From an archaeon (lineage in GTDB: Archaea > Methanobacteriota > Methanobacteria > Methanobacteriales > Methanobacteriaceae), in NCBI GenBank assembly GCA_024409145.1, contig JAKSUF010000085.1, positions 1 through 6,396 on the forward strand: DNA of 6,396 nt, in the 5' to 3' direction. The notes beneath the pieces were generated by a model, which was given only the letters and a program-made list of their open reading frames with translations, was not told the origin of the DNA and did no database searches. Both the position numbers and the translations under genes were made by a program. Below are positions 4,406-6,396 of this stretch, piece by piece; position 1 is the first letter of the stretch, and every line of letters starts with the position of its first letter.

Positions 4406-5715
4406 GCGTCAACTACTTTTTCGAATCCAGCAATGTTAGCTCCAACTACGTAATTTTTCTCAAATCCGTATTCTTTTGCAGCTCTGTCAGCATTAGCAAA
4501 GATGTTTTCCATAATGTCTTTGAGTTTAGCATCAACTTCTTCAAAGGTCCAAGATAATCTTTGAGAGTTTTGAGACATTTCTAAAGCAGAAGTAGCTACT
4601 CCACCAGCATTAGATGCTTTACCTGGAGCGAATAAGATACCATTATCAATTAAGTAGTTAGTTGCTTCTAAAGTAGTAGGCATGTTTGCACCTTCAGCTA
4701 CTGCGATAGTACCATTTTCTACTAACATTTTAGCATCTTCTAAGTGTAATTCATTTTGAGTAGCACATGGGAGAGCAACATCACATTTAATAGACCATAC
4801 ACCTCTACCTTCGTGGTATTCAGCAGAGTCTCTTGCTGCAGCATATTCAGTTAATCTTGCACGTTTTACTTCTTTAATTTCTTTTAATAATTCTACATCA
4901 ATTCCTTCAGGGTCGTAAATCCAACCAGTAGAATCAGAACAGGTTACAGGTTTAGCACCTAATTGAATAGCTTTTTCAATTGCATAAATAGCTACGTTAC
5001 CTGCACCAGATACAACAACAGTTTTACCTTCAAAAGATTCACCATTTGCTCTTAACATTGCATCAGCGAAGTATAATAAACCATATCCAGTAGCTTCAGT
5101 TCTAGCTAAGGAACCACCGAAGGATAAACCTTTACCAGTTAATACACCTTCAGATAATCCTCTAATTCTTTTGTATTGACCATATAAGTAACCGATTTCT
5201 CTACCACCTACACCAATATCTCCAGCAGGTACATCAGTGTCAGCACCAATGTATTTACAGAGTTCGGTCATGAAAGATTGACAAAATGCCATAATTTCTC
5301 TGTCAGATTTTCCTTTAGGATCAAAGTTAGATCCACCTTTTCCTCCACCGATTGGGAGACCAGTTAAGGAGTTTTTGAAGATTTGTTCAAATCCTAAGAA
5401 TTTAATAATACCCACATTTACGGAAGGGTGGAAACGGAGACCTCCTTTGTAAGGTCCAATTGCACTATTAAATTGTACTCTGTAACCAGTATTAACTTGT
5501 ACTTGTCCTTCATCATCTACCCAAGGAACTCTAAATTTAAGTTGTCTTTCTGGGTTTACTAATCTTTCTAAGAGAGCATCTTTTCTGTATTGATCTTCGT
5601 TAGCTTCAATAACTACTCTTAAAGATTCTAATACTTCTTTTACAGCTTGATGAAATTCAGGTTCATCAGGGTTTTCTTTAACAATTAAGTCAATTACTTC
5701 ATCAACATATGACAT
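4381..5715 (-). CDS. gdhA: NADP-type glutamate dehydrogenase
   Basis: A cytoplasmic hexameric enzyme that interconverts 2-oxoglutarate plus ammonium plus NADPH and glutamate; in methanogens it mainly assimilates ammonium. At 444 aa it is full length and resembles the E. coli GdhA type along its whole length. Motifs: PYKGGLRFHPSVN (88-100), the catalytic-lysine loop GGGKGG (123-128, K126), DVPAGDIGVGGRE (161-173, D166), FGGSLARTEATGYG (199-212), the nucleotide-binding VVVSGAGNVA (233-242) followed by SDSTG (260-264), ALPCATQNEL (314-323), EGANMPTT (341-348) and NAGGVATSALEMSQN (369-383). NADP preference is inferred from the family, not tested. AAGGAG stands 8 bases before the ATG. Codon use is less AT-rich than in the neighbouring genes, as expected for an expressed housekeeping gene. 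Its last codons and terminator are duplicated at 936-1026. Confidence 0.97.
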   Translation of the reverse strand: MSYVDEVIDLIVKENPDEPEFHQAVKEVLESLRVVIEANEDQYRKDALLERLVNPERQLKFRVPWVDDEGQVQVNTGYRVQFNSAIGPYKGGLRFHPSVNVGIIKFLGFEQIFKNSLTGLPIGGGKGGSNFDPKGKSDREIMAFCQSFMTELCKYIGADTDVPAGDIGVGGREIGYLYGQYKRIRGLSEGVLTGKGLSFGGSLARTEATGYGLLYFADAMLRANGESFEGKTVVVSGAGNVAIYAIEKAIQLGAKPVTCSDSTGWIYDPEGIDVELLKEIKEVKRARLTEYAAARDSAEYHEGRGVWSIKCDVALPCATQNELHLEDAKMLVENGTIAVAEGANMPTTLEATNYLIDNGILFAPGKASNAGGVATSALEMSQNSQRLSWTFEEVDAKLKDIMENIFANADRAAKEYGFEKNYVVGANIAGFEKVVDAMNAQGIV

Positions 5716-5723
5716 TTTAAATT

Positions 5724-5729
5724 CTCCTT
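5724..5729 (-). promoter_or_regulatory. Ribosome-binding site of gdhA
   Basis: AAGGAG on the minus strand, 8 bases before the ATG at 5713-5715, supports the chosen start. Confidence 0.7.
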
Positions 5730-5763
5730 AATTAAAATTAATTTAATAAATACAAATTAAAAA

Positions 5764-5800
5764 TAGTAACAACCACCAGTTGAAATACTACTTTTATACA
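5764..5800 (-). promoter_or_regulatory. Probable gdhA core promoter with overlapping dyad
   Basis: Minus-strand TGTATAAAAG (5791-5800) is a good archaeal TATA box about 75-85 bases before the start codon. Immediately downstream lies an inverted repeat: CAAC (5770-5773) and GTTG (5779-5782) around CACCA, extended by TAGTA (5764-5768) and TACTA (5786-5790). Transcription would start near 5766-5770, so a protein bound to the dyad would cover the start site, a typical repressor position. The regulator is unknown. Confidence 0.5.
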
Positions 5801-5813
5801 ATATCAAAAAACT

Positions 5814-5838
5814 TAATTTCAGAAACCTAATTTCAGAA
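5814..5838. repeat. 14-bp-period tandem repeat upstream of the gdhA TATA box
   Basis: TAATTTCAGAA occurs exactly twice, at 5814-5824 and 5828-5838, 14 bases apart, about 15-40 bp upstream of the TATA box. That is where archaeal activators commonly bind. It could be a two-site activator element. Confidence 0.45.
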
Positions 5839-5860
5839 TAAGAATTTTGAACTACAATAA

Positions 5861-5883
5861 TAAATTGAATAATATTCAATTTA
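5861..5883. promoter_or_regulatory. Perfect 23-bp palindrome, candidate operator
   Basis: TAAATTGAATA (5861-5871) and its exact reverse complement (5873-5883) flank a single A. Eleven perfect paired positions, including G and C, are less expected by chance than the many pure A/T palindromes around it. It lies about 60 bp upstream of the gdhA TATA box and could bind a dimeric regulator. Confidence 0.45.
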
Positions 5884-5912
5884 AATATAACTATTTTTGA
5901 AAAATGAATATA

Positions 5913-5942
5913 TACAAATCAATATAAAGTATTGACAAATTA
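5913..5942. repeat. 30-bp direct repeat with internal dyad, copy 1
   Basis: Matches 6030-6059 at 29 of 30 positions. Its core has TCAATA and TATTGA as inverted arms around 5 bases (5919-5935), flanked by ACAAA on both sides. The single mismatch (G here, C in copy 2) lies in the spacer between the arms, so the dyad itself is preserved. Confidence 0.7.
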
Positions 5943-6029
5943 TAAATAAAAGATTAATCAAATATTAAACTAAACAAATAGAACAATTATTTAGAAAAAT
6001 AAGCCCATATAACTAAAAATAAATTTGTT

Positions 6030-6059
6030 TACAAATCAATATAAACTATTGACAAATTA
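6030..6059. repeat. 30-bp direct repeat with internal dyad, copy 2
   Basis: Second copy, 117 bp from the first. The arms TCAATA and TATTGA (6036-6052) are intact. Two preserved dyads at this spacing upstream of a nitrogen-metabolism gene suggest paired regulator sites, although a duplicated promoter fragment or mobile-element remnant is possible. Confidence 0.7.
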
Positions 6060-6160
6060 AAAAAATACATAAAATAAGACCAAAAAATAAAGAAAAAAAC
6101 ATTAAAAAATCACAAAATAGTAGGAAATAAAAGTGCCAACAATAATTGAATAAAATAATA

Positions 6161-6178
6161 AAGTTTTTATAAAAACTT
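6161..6178. repeat. 18-bp perfect palindrome
   Basis: AAGTTTTTATAAAAACTT is its own reverse complement. It lies in very AT-rich DNA and may be chance; its centre also resembles a TATA box on either strand. A smaller dyad (ATATGA and TCATAT, 6208-6222) lies nearby. Confidence 0.35.
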
Positions 6179-6248
6179 AGAACAATTAAACAATATTAAT
6201 TAATAAAATATGAACATCATATAGAAAAAATCTTAAAATAAATCCCTA

Positions 6249-6288
6249 GTCGGAAGAAATATTCCACCCTGTGAAGGAATATTCCGAC
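6249..6288. promoter_or_regulatory. GC-richer hairpin/dyad with NrpR-type GGAA-N6-TTCC
   Basis: GTCGG (6249-6253) pairs with CCGAC (6284-6288), and AATATTCC (6258-6265) pairs with GGAATATT (6276-6283) around a 10-base loop, with a 4-base bulge on one side. The block also contains GGAA-N6-TTCC (6252-6265), the form reported for the NrpR nitrogen repressor of methanogens, and the palindrome GGAATATTCC (6276-6285). It is more than 530 bp before the gdhA start, too far for simple repression there, and may serve a gene beyond the window or act as a remote site. Confidence 0.45.
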
Positions 6289-6324
6289 CACCCACTAAAA
6301 AATTAAAAAAAATAATAAAAAATT

Positions 6325-6396
6325 AAAAAATAATAAAAAATAAAAAAATAAAATAATACTCAGACTTATAAAAATAATAAAAAATAAAAAAATAAA
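6325..6396. repeat. A-rich low-complexity DNA with a repeated block
   Basis: A block of about 26 bases made only of A and T, with the same A-run lengths, ends at 6353 and recurs at 6371-6396 at the window edge. In between is CTCAGACTTAT. On the minus strand this would be a long U-rich stretch and could contain the terminator of a gene lying beyond the window. Confidence 0.4.

Noticed and set aside
6249..6288. Hairpin as a transcription terminator
   Set aside because: On neither strand is the stem immediately followed by a clean U-tract; on the minus strand the U-rich DNA comes before it.
5713..6396. CRISPR array or riboswitch upstream of gdhA
   Set aside because: Only two repeat copies 117 bp apart with no spacer pattern, and no recognisable riboswitch core; dyad operators explain the repeats better.

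Overview
The window suggests a very AT-rich methanogenic archaeon of the Methanobrevibacter type. This is inferred from base composition, TATA-like promoter boxes (TTTATATA, TTTAAATA, TATAAAAG), U-tract terminators, and GTGAT or GGTG ribosome-binding sites. No 16S rRNA or methanogenesis gene is present to prove it. Every credible gene lies on the minus strand, so transcription runs from high to low coordinates.

Layout from high to low coordinates. (1) 5716-6396 is a 680-bp non-coding region upstream of gdhA. It is dense in dyads and direct repeats: an imperfect hairpin containing GGAA-N6-TTCC (the published NrpR nitrogen-repressor operator form), a 30-bp direct repeat with an internal dyad, a perfect 23-bp palindrome, a 14-bp tandem repeat, and a dyad next to the probable TATA box. 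(2) 4381-5715 is gdhA, an intact 444-aa NADP-type glutamate dehydrogenase. It is the only housekeeping gene here and ends in a strong stem-loop plus U-tract terminator. (3) 979-4232 is accessory DNA: a decayed gene remnant, a 128-aa unknown protein, a 204-aa protein made of two related repeats, then an apparent operon of a 157-aa unknown, an ADP-ribosyltransferase-like C-terminal fragment, a 194-aa unknown and a 71-aa unknown. The 157-, 194- and 71-aa proteins appear to share a C-terminal segment. A promoter/leader module occurs three times, once before the operon and twice before little or no gene. (4) 70-612 is a NADAR (YbiA-like) ADP-ribose-linked N-glycosidase, whose frame stays open past its stop to the window edge.

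The most notable structure is a ~91-bp near-identical direct repeat. The terminator and last seven codons of gdhA (4314-4405) recur at 936-1026, so the two copies bracket the accessory block. This resembles the flanks of an element inserted at the 3' end of gdhA, now without a visible integrase, or the scar of an old duplication. The block looks like a decaying cassette array (toxin-like fragment, paralogous small proteins, orphan promoters). That reading is inference; only the repeats, motifs and frames are direct observations.
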